64,000 nucleotides of DNA, from assembly GCF_002115755.1 (NCBI RefSeq), contig NZ_JFKA01000002.1:372001-436000 (forward strand). The letters run 5' to 3'. Positions 36,862 through 45,647 of the stretch are shown one piece after another (within the stretch, counting starts at the first letter, position 1; every line of letters begins with the position of its first letter). This stretch comes from Thalassospira mesophila (GTDB lineage Bacteria > Pseudomonadota > Alphaproteobacteria > Rhodospirillales > Thalassospiraceae). Under the pieces are notes generated by a model. It had not been told where the DNA came from. It made no database searches and worked only from the letters and a program-made list of their open reading frames with translations. Both the position numbers and the translations under genes were made by a program.

Positions 36862-37587
36862 ATGTCCAAACGTGCAGCCTGTTGTGTTCTTTATGGTCTG
36901 GCAGGGGCGGCCGGGCTGGTGGTGGCCCCGTATGCGCAAGCCGCCGATACAACACATGTTGGCACCGGCAAAAACAGTACCCTACAGGGGATTTCGGGCT
37001 CCCAGCCGGTTTCAGATTCAGAAAACGCGTCGCATGGGCCGGTTGATGAAACGAAAGATGCTGCACTTCAAAGCACTGTTAACGGTGTGAAGGCAGACAA
37101 TCGCCATAATCAGCCCGGTTCAGGCGCGGCACAGGCAGGCCCGGTTACCGATGCCGATTTATATGGGCAAATGCGCATTCAGGCCGGGCAATATGCCGCC
37201 CAAAACATGCACCAGATTCTGGTCGGCGATTTTACCTGTGACGGCCAACCCGACCGCATTGCGGGCTGGGTGGACCATGATAACCCCGACGGGCCGTTTT
37301 TTGATGTGCTGTTTGTAACGCGCAATGGCGGCACGCTTAGCTCGGAAATGAAACTTATTCCCTTTGCACAGGACAAACAATTTGCCCTGTGCATTGCCGA
37401 TGATACCGCCCCGCCGCCGATGAGCTGGCAACAGGTAGAACCTGATTATGTGCGCGATGTGGTTGGCAATGCCAATTTATGCACCACGGCAGTACGGATC
37501 GAGGATTTCATCTGCGATACCCCGCAATTTTACTGGAACAACACCGCTGATAAAAAAGGCGATCACTGGGTTTTCTATCGCAATTAA
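36862..37587 (+). CDS. Secreted protein of unknown function with a DxxxDGxxD loop
   Basis: Protein of 241 residues with a signal peptide (ACCVLYGLAGAAGLVVAPYA, cleavage near AQAAD, residue 28). A low-complexity Ser/Asn/Gly region spans about 30-95. The C-terminal domain starts DADLYGQMRIQAGQYAAQN and contains LVGDFTCDGQPDRIAGWVD, whose spacing recalls the calcium loop of FG-GAP/VCBS repeats. Four Cys residues (FTCDG, FALCIAD, NLCTT, FICDTP) could form two disulfides. I do not recognise the family. Transcribed alone with a good terminator; the ribosome site is CGGAGG before the ATG. Confidence 0.75.
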   Translation: MSKRAACCVLYGLAGAAGLVVAPYAQAADTTHVGTGKNSTLQGISGSQPVSDSENASHGPVDETKDAALQSTVNGVKADNRHNQPGSGAAQAGPVTDADLYGQMRIQAGQYAAQNMHQILVGDFTCDGQPDRIAGWVDHDNPDGPFFDVLFVTRNGGTLSSEMKLIPFAQDKQFALCIADDTAPPPMSWQQVEPDYVRDVVGNANLCTTAVRIEDFICDTPQFYWNNTADKKGDHWVFYRN

Positions 37588-37595
37588 GTCAGAAA

Positions 37596-37628
37596 AAAAC
37601 GGGCCGATCCGTGTGATCGGCCCGTTTT
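37596..37628. terminator. Bidirectional intrinsic terminator
   Basis: Perfect 14-bp stem AAAACGGGCCGATC / GATCGGCCCGTTTT with a 5-nt loop, lying between the secreted-protein stop and the convergent ubiD stop. Confidence 0.9.
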
Positions 37629-37638
37629 CGGTTGGGCG

Positions 37639-39162
37639 TTATTTCCAGATTTTTTTGCCGCTGCCGGGCAGGCCGTAGCTTTCCCATTTCTGGTCAACCC
37701 GGTCGATCACATCGTCGGGCATATACAGTTTTTCGCCCCATTCGCGGTGGGTTTCGGGTGGTAGTTTGTTGGTGGCATCAAGCCCCAGTTTGCCGCCCAG
37801 CCCGCTTTCGGGTGATGCGAAATCCAGATAATCAATCGGGGTGTCGGTGATGGTGGTAATATCGCGCACCGGGTCCATGCGGGTGGATATGGCCCACATC
37901 ACATCTTTCCAGTCCCGCACATTAATGTCGTCATCCACCACAATCACGAATTTGGTATACATAAATTGCCGCAGAAACGACCAAACCCCCATCATCACGC
38001 GCTTGGCATGGCCGGGATAGGCCTTTTTCATTGAAACAACGGCAATGCGATAGCTGCATCCTTCAGGCGGCAGCCAGAAATCGACGATTTCGGTAAATTG
38101 CTGTTGTAGCAACGGCACAAAAACATCATTTAACGCTTCGCCCAGCACCGAGGGTTCATCTGGCGGGCGGCCGGTGAAGGTTGAAAGATAGATCGGCTTT
38201 TTACGCATCGTAATGGCGGTAATGGTGAAAACCGGGAAGTTTTCGACCGAGTTATAATAACCGGTATGGTCGCCATAGGGCCCTTCGGGCGCATAATCAT
38301 CAAGCGATACATGCCCTTCCAGTACGATTTCGGCGGTGGCGGGCACTTTTAACGGCACAGTTTTGCAATCAACCAGCTCTACCTTTTCGCCGCGCAGCAA
38401 CCCGGCAAACTGATATTCCGATAACGTATCGGGCACGGGGGTAACAGCGGCCAGAATGGTGCCGGGGTCGGCCCCCAGAACAACGGCGCAGGGCAGCGGG
38501 TCGCGCTTGGTGTTTTTCCAGCGCGCGTGATGTTGCGCCCCGCCGCGATGTTTGAGCCAGCGCATAATCGCCTTGTTCTTGCCCAGCACCTGCATGCGAT
38601 AAATGCCCAGATTGAACACATCGCGCTTGTCGCCATCTTTTTCGCCCACAGATGGGCCTTGGGTTACCACCAGCGGCCACGTGATCAGCGGCGCGGGCTC
38701 GCCGGGCCAGCAGCCCTGAATGGGCAGTTTGCCAAGGTCGATATCGTCGCCGGTTAAAACAATTTCCTGACAGGGGCCTTTTGAAACCGTTTTGGGTTTC
38801 ATCGCCATCACGGTTTTGGCCAGCGGTAACATTGAAAAGGCTTCGCGCAAACTTCCCGGTGGTTCGGGCTGTTTTAAAAAGGCCAGCGTTTCGCCAACTT
38901 CGCGCAGTTCTTCGGGCTTGCGGTTCATACCAGCGGCAACGCGTTCCACCGTGCCAAACAGGTTAACCAGAACCGGCATGTCGTATTTGCGGCCATCTTC
39001 GCCAACGACATTTTCAAAAATCACCGCCGGGCCGCCTTCGGCCAGCAGGCGGGTTTGAATTTCGGTCATTTCCAGATGGGGCGAAACCGGTTCGCTTACC
39101 CGGATAAGCTGGCCTTTTTTTTCAAGGTCATCAATGAAGTCGCGCAAAGACTGATAGGGCAT
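37639..39162 (-). CDS. ubiD: UbiD-family decarboxylase (3-polyprenyl-4-hydroxybenzoate decarboxylase)
   Basis: Enzyme of 507 residues of the UbiD family, which uses prenylated FMN made by UbiX to decarboxylate 3-polyprenyl-4-hydroxybenzoate in ubiquinone synthesis. Typical blocks are [18 protein letters not shown] at the N-terminus, [41 protein letters not shown] and [28 protein letters not shown]. The length matches the ubiquinone-type enzyme closely. The ATG at 39162 is preferred to a TTG nine codons upstream. The pathway partner ubiA is 5.5 kb away on the same strand; ubiX is not in the window. Confidence 0.94.
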   Translation of the reverse strand: MPYQSLRDFIDDLEKKGQLIRVSEPVSPHLEMTEIQTRLLAEGGPAVIFENVVGEDGRKYDMPVLVNLFGTVERVAAGMNRKPEELREVGETLAFLKQPEPPGSLREAFSMLPLAKTVMAMKPKTVSKGPCQEIVLTGDDIDLGKLPIQGCWPGEPAPLITWPLVVTQGPSVGEKDGDKRDVFNLGIYRMQVLGKNKAIMRWLKHRGGAQHHARWKNTKRDPLPCAVVLGADPGTILAAVTPVPDTLSEYQFAGLLRGEKVELVDCKTVPLKVPATAEIVLEGHVSLDDYAPEGPYGDHTGYYNSVENFPVFTITAITMRKKPIYLSTFTGRPPDEPSVLGEALNDVFVPLLQQQFTEIVDFWLPPEGCSYRIAVVSMKKAYPGHAKRVMMGVWSFLRQFMYTKFVIVVDDDINVRDWKDVMWAISTRMDPVRDITTITDTPIDYLDFASPESGLGGKLGLDATNKLPPETHREWGEKLYMPDDVIDRVDQKWESYGLPGSGKKIWK

Positions 39163-39333
39163 GGCACCGCAATCTTGTGGGGCGGTCAAACAGGGGCAAC
39201 CGCATTTAAAACATGGTCACAGGTGGTAATACGCTGATCGGGTCTTGTCCAGCATATGGCGCGATGATCTGGTTAATCGTGGTGATGCAAATATGATGAT
39301 CGCGCCGGGGTTTTCAGCTTCAACCTGCAAAAA

Positions 39334-39363
39334 ACCCGTGCAAACACAGGGGTTCGCACGGGT
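39334..39363 (-). terminator. Intrinsic terminator of the lipoprotein gene
   Basis: On the minus strand an 8-bp stem ACCCGTGC / GCACGGGT closes a 14-nt loop and is followed by TTTTTTGC. It lies about 60 nt after the lipoprotein stop at 39426. Confidence 0.8.
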
Positions 39364-39425
39364 CGCATCATGGTGGTTTTCCGGTTGGTCGACCGGTTCA
39401 GGGTCTGTTTATGGCCTTGGCCCGG

Positions 39426-39893
39426 TCAGGACTGCGTCATATAATGAATTTCGCCGTCATTATCGATGGTGGCAAGCTGACCGGCCTTGGTGAATACCGT
39501 GGCGCAATCGTCATCCTCGCTTTTGTCCCACAAGCACAGATATTTGCTTTGTTCGACCGTCCACAGCCGCTTTTTCATCCCGCGGTCGCCGCCATCTTCT
39601 GACCAGGTCATGGAGGCGACACCATTTTCAAAATAGGTCACATTGACATTGGCGTCTTTTTCGCCGTCGCGGTAGGAAAAGGTATGGTTGGTAATGGCCG
39701 AAACCAGCGACGTCCCGCTGAGCGGTTGATAGCCCTGATTAACCAGAACAGTGCCTGCTTCGGTCATGTCGGTGCTGTCGACATCGATATCGGTGCTGTT
39801 CACCGTGGTAGACCCGCAAGCCGACAGGGAAAGTGCGGCGCCGAGTGAAATCATACCGGCGATACCGATGTTTTTAATCTTGTTTGCTCGCAT
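39426..39893 (-). CDS. Small lipoprotein of unknown function
   Basis: Protein of 155 residues with a lipoprotein signal peptide: a basic start MRANKIKNIG, a hydrophobic stretch and the lipobox LSAC (Cys near residue 26). The mature part has two visible segments, SYRDGEKDANVNVTYFENGV and YLCLWDKSEDDDCATVFTK. The latter two Cys may form a disulfide and the whole looks like a small beta-rich domain. The +2 residue after the lipid Cys is Gly, which would send it to the outer membrane under Lol rules known from E. coli. A strong AAGGAGAAG ribosome site fixes the start. Family not recognised. Confidence 0.8.
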   Translation of the reverse strand: MRANKIKNIGIAGMISLGAALSLSACGSTTVNSTDIDVDSTDMTEAGTVLVNQGYQPLSGTSLVSAITNHTFSYRDGEKDANVNVTYFENGVASMTWSEDGGDRGMKKRLWTVEQSKYLCLWDKSEDDDCATVFTKAGQLATIDNDGEIHYMTQS

Positions 39894-40139
39894 TGTTCTT
39901 CTCCTTGTTCTGTTGTTCGAAACAAGTTTTGGCGCGGGCGGTTGCCCAAATGCGCCGTGAACACAAGGTTTGCCGCCAAACTTGGCAATTAAACGACGGT
40001 CATGCGTCCGTTGCATGGCAATGTTATTGAAATTGTCGGTTTTGGTTCTTATGTCGATTGGTTATACAGTGGGCAGAATCGGTCGCATTGCCCACAGATG
40101 CGGCATTTCCACTTCACCAAGAAAACGAAGGACGCACAG

Positions 40140-40496
40140 ATGGCCAATTACTGGGTTATCGGGGGCACCTATCAGGACACCGGTTTTAACGCACCTGTCG
40201 GCGAAGAAACCAAAGTAGGCCCGTTCGGCACGTTTGAAGATGCCGAAAAAGAATGGTCAAAGCTGGCCTGGCAGTCGGTCGACGATGCCAATTCGCGCTA
40301 CCGTATTGAACGCCTGGACGAATACTGGGTTGTTGGTGGCGAATATGAAGACACCAATTTTGAAAACCCGGTTGGCGGTTCGGAAGAACGCCACGGCCCC
40401 TTCACCAGCTTCGAGCTGGCAGAAAAGGAATGGTCGAAACTGGCATGGCAGCATGTTGATAACTGCAATTGCCGGTATCGGGTTATCGAAAGCTGA
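40140..40496 (+). CDS. DUF4170-type protein with two tandem repeats
   Basis: Small protein of 118 residues made of two near-identical halves. Repeat 1 (residues 3-57) starts YWVIGGTYQDTGFNAPVG and repeat 2 (60-115) starts YWVVGGEYEDTNFENPVGG. Both end in AEKEWSKLAWQ, then VD-x(2)-N-x-RYR with one substitution. This is the DUF4170 pattern, normally a single copy of about 75-80 residues in alphaproteobacteria and often beside lipid A genes. The function is unknown. The ATG at 40140 has GAAGGA upstream; the frame extends 46 codons further but without coding character. The next gene follows after 12 bp. Confidence 0.85.
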   Translation: MANYWVIGGTYQDTGFNAPVGEETKVGPFGTFEDAEKEWSKLAWQSVDDANSRYRIERLDEYWVVGGEYEDTNFENPVGGSEERHGPFTSFELAEKEWSKLAWQHVDNCNCRYRVIES

Positions 40497-40508
40497 TTGA
40501 TCCCGACG

Positions 40509-41264
40509 ATGTTTGCCTTGTCTGATATCTGCCTGATTGACGACGACGATTTGCGTTCACAGGTTAAACAGCATCCGCGCGCGCAGGAACTTCTGCGCGC
40601 GCTTTTGTATCCTTATGGCGCACCGGACCATGATTTTGTTTTGCGCAACCGCACGGTTTTGCCGTTTGATGCGGGATCGCCCGATGACATTGCGCAAGTG
40701 CTAGCGGGTCGGGTGCCGGTTTTGGCAGCCGGGTCCAATCGGTCGCCGCGGCAACTGGCCCGTAAATATTGCGCGCCTTTCGATGCGGGCGACATTCCGG
40801 TAACACGGGGCTGGATGCACAATCATGATATTGTTTATTGCGCCCATTTAACCGGTTATGGCGCGGTGCCCGCCACCGTCACCCCATGTGCGGGCACAAC
40901 GGTGCGCGTTGCGATTAACTGGCTGGACCCGGACCAGCTTCATCATATGCACGCCACCGAATCGCTGGGGAGACATTACGATTATGTGCAAATCCCTGCG
41001 GCGGGTGTTGTCCTTGATTGCGGGCTGACAGTGGCGCGCGTTGGCGCCTATATCGCGCGGTATGGCAGCGAATTTTCACCGGGCGATACGTTTGCCCTGG
41101 CCGATATTGCGGCTGAAAACCGGCGCTTTGCGGCGCGCAGCCAATGGCAAATGCTGCAATATGTTGCCAGACGTGCCGGTCACGTACCACATCCCGATTT
41201 TATCATCCGCCTGATCGAAGACGAAAATTTCCGCCTTGCCCAGAACGGCTTGCGCAAACCGTGA
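40509..41264 (+). CDS. Conserved protein, perhaps of gamma-glutamylcyclotransferase-like fold
   Basis: Protein of about 251 residues, cytoplasmic, with no membrane segment. The segment VLAAGSNRSPRQLARKY followed by VTRGWMHNHDIVYCAHLTGYGAVPATV resembles the start of AIG2/gamma-glutamylcyclotransferase-like folds (a GSN turn near the N-terminus), but the match is weak and I would not assign an activity. The frame begins at a TTG (40497) that directly follows the DUF4170 stop; I use the first ATG at 40509. The two genes are clearly cotranscribed. Confidence 0.75.
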   Translation: MFALSDICLIDDDDLRSQVKQHPRAQELLRALLYPYGAPDHDFVLRNRTVLPFDAGSPDDIAQVLAGRVPVLAAGSNRSPRQLARKYCAPFDAGDIPVTRGWMHNHDIVYCAHLTGYGAVPATVTPCAGTTVRVAINWLDPDQLHHMHATESLGRHYDYVQIPAAGVVLDCGLTVARVGAYIARYGSEFSPGDTFALADIAAENRRFAARSQWQMLQYVARRAGHVPHPDFIIRLIEDENFRLAQNGLRKP

Positions 41265-41275
41265 CTGGTTGGTGT

Positions 41276-42256
41276 TTAACGGGAACTATCGCCTTGTGAG
41301 ACGATGTCCGCCCGCGCGGCTGAGCTGTTAAAATACGGGTCTTCGCTGGAAAATGTCGCCATGAACCAGTCGCGGAAAAGCCGCACCGGTTCGTTGGCCC
41401 GGCTGCCATAGGGGGCGGTTAAAAAATACCCCGATGCCGACAGCAAACTTTGCGAAAACGGGGCAATCAGGCGGCCAGCAGCGATGTCTTCGTCGATCAG
41501 GGGTGTTCGCCCCATCACCATGCCCACCCCGTGAATGGCCAGCTCAAAGCAGGAATATAACAAATCGCAGGTGATCTCGCTGTCAAAGGCAAGGCCGGGC
41601 ACACCGGCTGTTTCCAGCCACAAGGGCCAGTCATCGCGTAGCAATAACGGGGTTGTGGTGCGAATGACCCGATGGCGTGAAAGTTCGCCCGGATCAAGCG
41701 GGATGGGGCTGTTGCCGATCAAATCCGGGCTGCAAACCGGAAAAATCCGTTCGGTACTGATTTTATAGGCATCGTGGCCGGGAAATGTGCCCAGCCCATA
41801 ACGAACAATCAGGCTCAGGTCCTTGAAATCCCGGGTGCCATCGCGGTCACTGACCCGGTAAGGGTCAAGGGTCAGCATGCGGACATCAATATCGGGATAA
41901 AGCGCAATAAATTCGCCAATGCGCGGTGCCAAACATTTAAGCAAAAATGTGCCCGGCGAGCCAATGCGCAGAACGGTGTCGCGTTTGCCGCTGGCAAGCC
42001 GGTCGGTGGCATGGGAAATGCCCACCACCAGCGGGCGAATATCGGCCAGATAATCCTCGCCCTGTGGTGTGAGGCTGATGGTGCGACCGTTTCGTAAAAA
42101 AAGCTCGGTGCCCAGCAGTTCTTCAAGTTTGCGGATCTGATGGCTGATCGCGGTTTGTGTCAGGTTCAGTTCGATCGCGGCCCGGCTGAAGCTGCGATGG
42201 CGGGCAACGGCCTCGGCGGCACGCAGGCAGGCAATTGATGGCAAGCGGCTAACCAT
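41276..42256 (-). CDS. LysR-family transcriptional regulator
   Basis: Regulator of 326 residues. The N-terminal winged helix-turn-helix is plain: LRAAEAVARHRSFSRAAIEL, LTQTAISHQIRKLEELLG and LFLRNGRTISLTPQGEDYL. The C-terminal periplasmic-binding-like effector domain covers residues 95-300. The N-terminus resembles the GcvA branch. The ATG at 42256 has GAGG six bases upstream. It is divergent from the MFS transporter gene, and the space between them holds a T-N11-A palindrome, so it probably controls that transporter and itself. Confidence 0.92.
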   Translation of the reverse strand: MVSRLPSIACLRAAEAVARHRSFSRAAIELNLTQTAISHQIRKLEELLGTELFLRNGRTISLTPQGEDYLADIRPLVVGISHATDRLASGKRDTVLRIGSPGTFLLKCLAPRIGEFIALYPDIDVRMLTLDPYRVSDRDGTRDFKDLSLIVRYGLGTFPGHDAYKISTERIFPVCSPDLIGNSPIPLDPGELSRHRVIRTTTPLLLRDDWPLWLETAGVPGLAFDSEITCDLLYSCFELAIHGVGMVMGRTPLIDEDIAAGRLIAPFSQSLLSASGYFLTAPYGSRANEPVRLFRDWFMATFSSEDPYFNSSAARADIVSQGDSSR

Positions 42257-42282
42257 GCGCAACCTCGATGGGGTGACGGGTA

Positions 42283-42307
42283 TAAGTATGAAAATTTGTC
42301 ATACTTA
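42283..42307. promoter_or_regulatory. Likely LysR operator between lysR-type gene and MFS transporter
   Basis: Inverted repeat TAAGTATG / CATACTTA (42283-42290 and 42300-42307) separated by nine bases. The inner TG-N9-CA gives the T-N11-A spacing typical of LysR boxes. It lies 27 bp from the regulator's start codon and about 110 bp from the transporter's start, a usual place for an autoregulatory recognition site. Confidence 0.6.
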
Positions 42308-42416
42308 GCGTTACGAAATTTCATTTGTACAGACCGAAATATAACCTATCAAGGTCAGTAATATTAAGAGAAATAGTGCATACAAGGCGCAAATTTACAA
42401 AATCGCAAATGCGAGA

Positions 42417-43772
42417 ATGAAAGGGAGGATGATGAATTTTCAGGAAAGAGAGGGCCAGACGCCGGACGCCGCAGCGGCGAATTTGCCGTGGTATACCGGT
42501 CTGACCCAACAACACTGGCGCACCTTGTGGGGCAGTTACCTTGGCTGGATATTTGATGGCTTCGAGGCATTTGCTCTGGTGCTGTCGCTACCGTTTGCCA
42601 TGAAAAGCCTGCTGACCCCCGAACAGGCCCAAACCCCGTCTTTTTATGCCGGTCTGGCGATTGGCATTACCTTGTTGGGCTGGGGCATTGGTGGCCTGAT
42701 TGGCGGCGTGTTAAGCGACTATATCGGCCGCAAGCGCATGATGATGTTTTCGATTTTCTTTTATGCGCTGTTTACCGGCCTTACTGCCTTTAGCACCAGT
42801 TTTGCCGCCCTTGCATTGTTGCGGTTTGTTACCGGCCTTGCAATTGGCAGCGAATGGAGCACGGGTATCGCCCTGGTTTCGGAAACATGGCCGGATAAAG
42901 CCCGCCCCAAGGGTTGCGGCTTTTTGCAGTCAGGGTTTGGGGGCGGCGCGTTGCTTGCCGCTGTGGTCTGGTATTTCCTGTCGCATTATCAGCCGCTGGG
43001 TGCTGAAAGCTGGCGTTTGATTTTTGCCGTTGGCGCGTTGCCGGCTTTTTGTGTGCTGTATTTACGCCGCGCACTTGACGAGTCTGAAAAATGGGCCAGC
43101 GCGGTCAAGGCGCAACGCCAGGCCGAAAAAGATGGCAAAGGGGCGCGGCCGTTTACCCTGGCCGAAATTTTCCGCAGTGCTGAAAGCCGCCGACTGGTTA
43201 TTTTAACCACCATCCTGTCATTTGTAACGACAGTTGGCTGGTGGGCGGTTTCAAGCTGGATGCCAGGCTATACCGAACAACTGGCCCATCTGCACGGCGA
43301 GCCTGCCGGGGTGTGGGCTCCGCGCATGTCGCTGATCTATAATATTGGTGCCATTTGTGCCTATGTGGCCTCGGGGTTCATTGCCGATGCATTGGGGCGG
43401 CGCCTGTATCTGTTCCTAACTTTTGCCGGGTCGCTGGGCTTTTCCATTCTGACCTATACGTGGCAGGGCGACCTTGAAACCTTTATGGTGATCGCGTTTT
43501 TCAACGGTGTTTTCACCCTTGGTTTTGCCTTTAGCTGGATGGCGATTTATCTGGTCGAATTGTTTAGTTCGGTGGTGCGTGCCACGGCAGCAGGCTTTAT
43601 TTTCAATGCGGCCCGGCTGGTCGCCTGGATATTCCCGATTATTGCGGGCGTGATGGTCACCACCATGGGCGGCCTTTCCCATGCCGCCCTGATCATGGGC
43701 AGTGTTTATGTTATCGGCTTGATTGTGCCGTGGTTCCTGCCGGAAACCAAAGGCAAGCCGTTACCGGAATAA
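42417..43772 (+). CDS. MFS transporter, SHS/organic-acid type
   Basis: Twelve-helix major facilitator of about 451 residues. It has WIFDGFEAFALVLSLPF in helix 1, where an Asp/Glu pair resembles the acidic motif of sialate, lactate and aromatic-acid carriers, the loop 2-3 motif GGVLSDYIGRKRMMM, and RFVTGLAIGSEWSTGIALVSE in helices 4-5. Such proton symporters take up organic acids; which one is not visible. Start choice is uncertain: ATG at 42417, or at 42429/42432 directly behind GGGAGG. It is divergent from a LysR gene with a candidate operator between them and ends in a good terminator. Confidence 0.88.
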   Translation: MKGRMMNFQEREGQTPDAAAANLPWYTGLTQQHWRTLWGSYLGWIFDGFEAFALVLSLPFAMKSLLTPEQAQTPSFYAGLAIGITLLGWGIGGLIGGVLSDYIGRKRMMMFSIFFYALFTGLTAFSTSFAALALLRFVTGLAIGSEWSTGIALVSETWPDKARPKGCGFLQSGFGGGALLAAVVWYFLSHYQPLGAESWRLIFAVGALPAFCVLYLRRALDESEKWASAVKAQRQAEKDGKGARPFTLAEIFRSAESRRLVILTTILSFVTTVGWWAVSSWMPGYTEQLAHLHGEPAGVWAPRMSLIYNIGAICAYVASGFIADALGRRLYLFLTFAGSLGFSILTYTWQGDLETFMVIAFFNGVFTLGFAFSWMAIYLVELFSSVVRATAAGFIFNAARLVAWIFPIIAGVMVTTMGGLSHAALIMGSVYVIGLIVPWFLPETKGKPLPE

Positions 43773-43791
43773 ACAGCGGTTAGCACATCCT

Positions 43792-43832
43792 AAAAATCCC
43801 CGATTGCCTGTGTGGTGATCGGGGATTTTTTA
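43792..43832. terminator. Bidirectional intrinsic terminator
   Basis: Stem AAAAATCCCCGAT / ATCGGGGATTTTT (43792-43804 and 43818-43830) with a 13-nt loop and T-rich trailing sequence, between the MFS gene and the convergent methyltransferase gene whose stop is at 43837. Confidence 0.9.
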
Positions 43833-43836
43833 TGTT

Positions 43837-44544
43837 CTAGCGGGTGCGATCGGGCAACAGCTGCCACACACGGGTGAATTTTGTGTCGGTATCCTCGACC
43901 GCCACATCAACCGGCACGTCATAGGTTTCAAGCTCGTCGATATTGTGTGTCGGGGCATAGGTGCGGCCCGGATCAGCCAGAATAACCCGGGTGCCCAAAA
44001 GGGCCTCGGCCATCAGCCATTGCAACACCGCATTGGCCATGTCCTGCTGATAACAAACATCGCCGGCAAAAATCACATCCCAGCGTTTTTCCGGGCTGCT
44101 TGTGCCAACCAGATTATCGGTCAGGGTGGTAAAGTCGACATTATTGCGTGCCGCATTTAACCGGGTGGCGGTAATGGCAACCGGGTCAATATCGTTGGCA
44201 ACAACGTCAGCGGCACCCATCATCACCGCCGCAATGGCCTGCATGCCACCGCCGCAGGCAAAATCGAGCACCCGTTTGCCGCGCACCAGGTCGGGATTAT
44301 CGAGAATATATCGGGTAATGGCCTGCCCGCCGGGCCAGGCAAAGGCCCAATAGGGCGGGGGAATATCCAGCACACCCAAAATGTCCTCGGTTGCTTGCCA
44401 TAACGGGGTGATATGGGTTGCCAGATACATTTCAATTTCGGGCGTTAACGGCACGCGGGCCGGGACGGTAAAGGTCGCAATCAGGTCGGCAAATTGCGGG
44501 TCGTCAACATCGGGGACCAGCGCATCGGCAAAGATATTTTCCAT
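43837..44544 (-). CDS. Class I SAM methyltransferase, ETF-beta lysine methyltransferase-like
   Basis: Protein of 235 residues with a class I S-adenosylmethionine-binding fold: motif I GKRVLDFACGGGMQAIAA, motif II VVANDIDPVAITATRLNA and motif IV WDVIFAGDVCYQ. The preceding YWAFAWPGGQAITRYIL and the late LADPGRTY are typical of the group that includes METTL20 (ETFB lysine methyltransferase) and its bacterial relatives, often misnamed nicotinamide N-methyltransferase. These modify the electron-transfer flavoprotein beta subunit. No etf genes lie nearby, so the substrate is inferred from the family. It is 96 bp from the end of ubiA. Confidence 0.8.
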   Translation of the reverse strand: MENIFADALVPDVDDPQFADLIATFTVPARVPLTPEIEMYLATHITPLWQATEDILGVLDIPPPYWAFAWPGGQAITRYILDNPDLVRGKRVLDFACGGGMQAIAAVMMGAADVVANDIDPVAITATRLNAARNNVDFTTLTDNLVGTSSPEKRWDVIFAGDVCYQQDMANAVLQWLMAEALLGTRVILADPGRTYAPTHNIDELETYDVPVDVAVEDTDTKFTRVWQLLPDRTR

Positions 44545-44640
44545 TGTGCGCGTTTTCCTGTGTTACCGCGATGAACCTGCGCCCAAGTACGTGTTTTGTC
44601 CGTGTCATGCAACATCGTTGATAGGGAGGCCTGCGGGGCG

Positions 44641-45585
44641 TTAAAATGCCGCCGCGTGCCCGACAACATTGGCAATGATAATGCTGGCCGTGACCAGCAA
44701 GGCAAAATCGCGGTTGGATTTAAACCGTTTCAGGCAATTGGCCGCATCATCAATATTAACTGTGCGTACCTGCCACACCAGATGCAGGCAGGTCAGCGCC
44801 AAAAGCGGGAAATAAACCCAGTGCAACCCGGCCAACCCACCCGATATTGCCAAAAGGGCCGTTGTGACGATGTAAAACCCCATCACCCATTGCGGGGTGG
44901 CATTGCCCAGGCGCAGGGCCAGCGATTTAACGCCAATTTTAATGTCGTCTTCCTTGTCCTGGTGGGCATAGATGGTGTCATAGCCCAGCGTCCAGAAAAT
45001 ACCGGCCACATACATGGCTACGGCGGCGGGCGCGATGGTGCCGGTAACTGCCGCCCAGCCCACAAACGCACCCCAGTTAAAGGTCAGCCCCAAAAACGCC
45101 TGTGGCCAATAGGTGATGCGTTTCATGAACGGATAGGTAAAGACCAGCGGCAACGAACAAATGCCAACAATAATGGCCTCGATGCGAAACTGCACCAGAA
45201 CGGCAAGGCCGATCAGCAATAACAGCCCCAAAAAGGCAAAGGCCTGCCATATTTTAATTTGGCCCGACGGAATGGGGCGGGTGGCGGTGCGTTCCACCTT
45301 GCCATCATAATTGCGATCCGCCAGATCGTTGACCACACAGCCAGCCCCGCGCATGACCAGCGCGCCAATGGCAAACAGAACAAACATTTTCCAGTTCGGT
45401 GCGCCGGTTGATGCCATGGCGGTAGACCACCAGCACGGCAGCAACACCAGCCATGTGCCAATGGGGCGGTCCATACGCGCCAGTTTTAAATACGGGCGCA
45501 CAGGGGCGGGCATATATTTGTCAACCCAGCCATCGGCGGGCATATCGTTTTTCGTTTGATTTAACGGTTGGTTGACCTGTGCCAT
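44641..45585 (-). CDS. ubiA: 4-hydroxybenzoate polyprenyltransferase
   Basis: Integral membrane prenyltransferase of 314 residues with about eight helices. It attaches a polyprenyl chain to 4-hydroxybenzoate in ubiquinone synthesis. The first Asp-rich motif NDLADRNYD (near residue 95) and the second YAHQDKEDDIKIGVKS (near 220) bind the prenyl diphosphate through magnesium. PYLKLARMDRPIGTWLVLLP at the N-terminus is characteristic of UbiA. The start at 45585 has AGGG at good spacing. It is divergent from rsmE with about 60 bp between them. Confidence 0.95.
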   Translation of the reverse strand: MAQVNQPLNQTKNDMPADGWVDKYMPAPVRPYLKLARMDRPIGTWLVLLPCWWSTAMASTGAPNWKMFVLFAIGALVMRGAGCVVNDLADRNYDGKVERTATRPIPSGQIKIWQAFAFLGLLLLIGLAVLVQFRIEAIIVGICSLPLVFTYPFMKRITYWPQAFLGLTFNWGAFVGWAAVTGTIAPAAVAMYVAGIFWTLGYDTIYAHQDKEDDIKIGVKSLALRLGNATPQWVMGFYIVTTALLAISGGLAGLHWVYFPLLALTCLHLVWQVRTVNIDDAANCLKRFKSNRDFALLVTASIIIANVVGHAAAF

Positions 45586-45647
45586 AATAACCCTGTTTAA
45601 CGCCTGCAAAATGATCGCAAATTTTCAATCCGGTTCGGGGACTATAG

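Noticed and set aside
40002..40139. N-terminal extension of the DUF4170 gene to 40002
   Set aside because: The 46 extra residues (Cys/His/Trp-rich) do not resemble the family, and a good ribosome site precedes the ATG at 40140.
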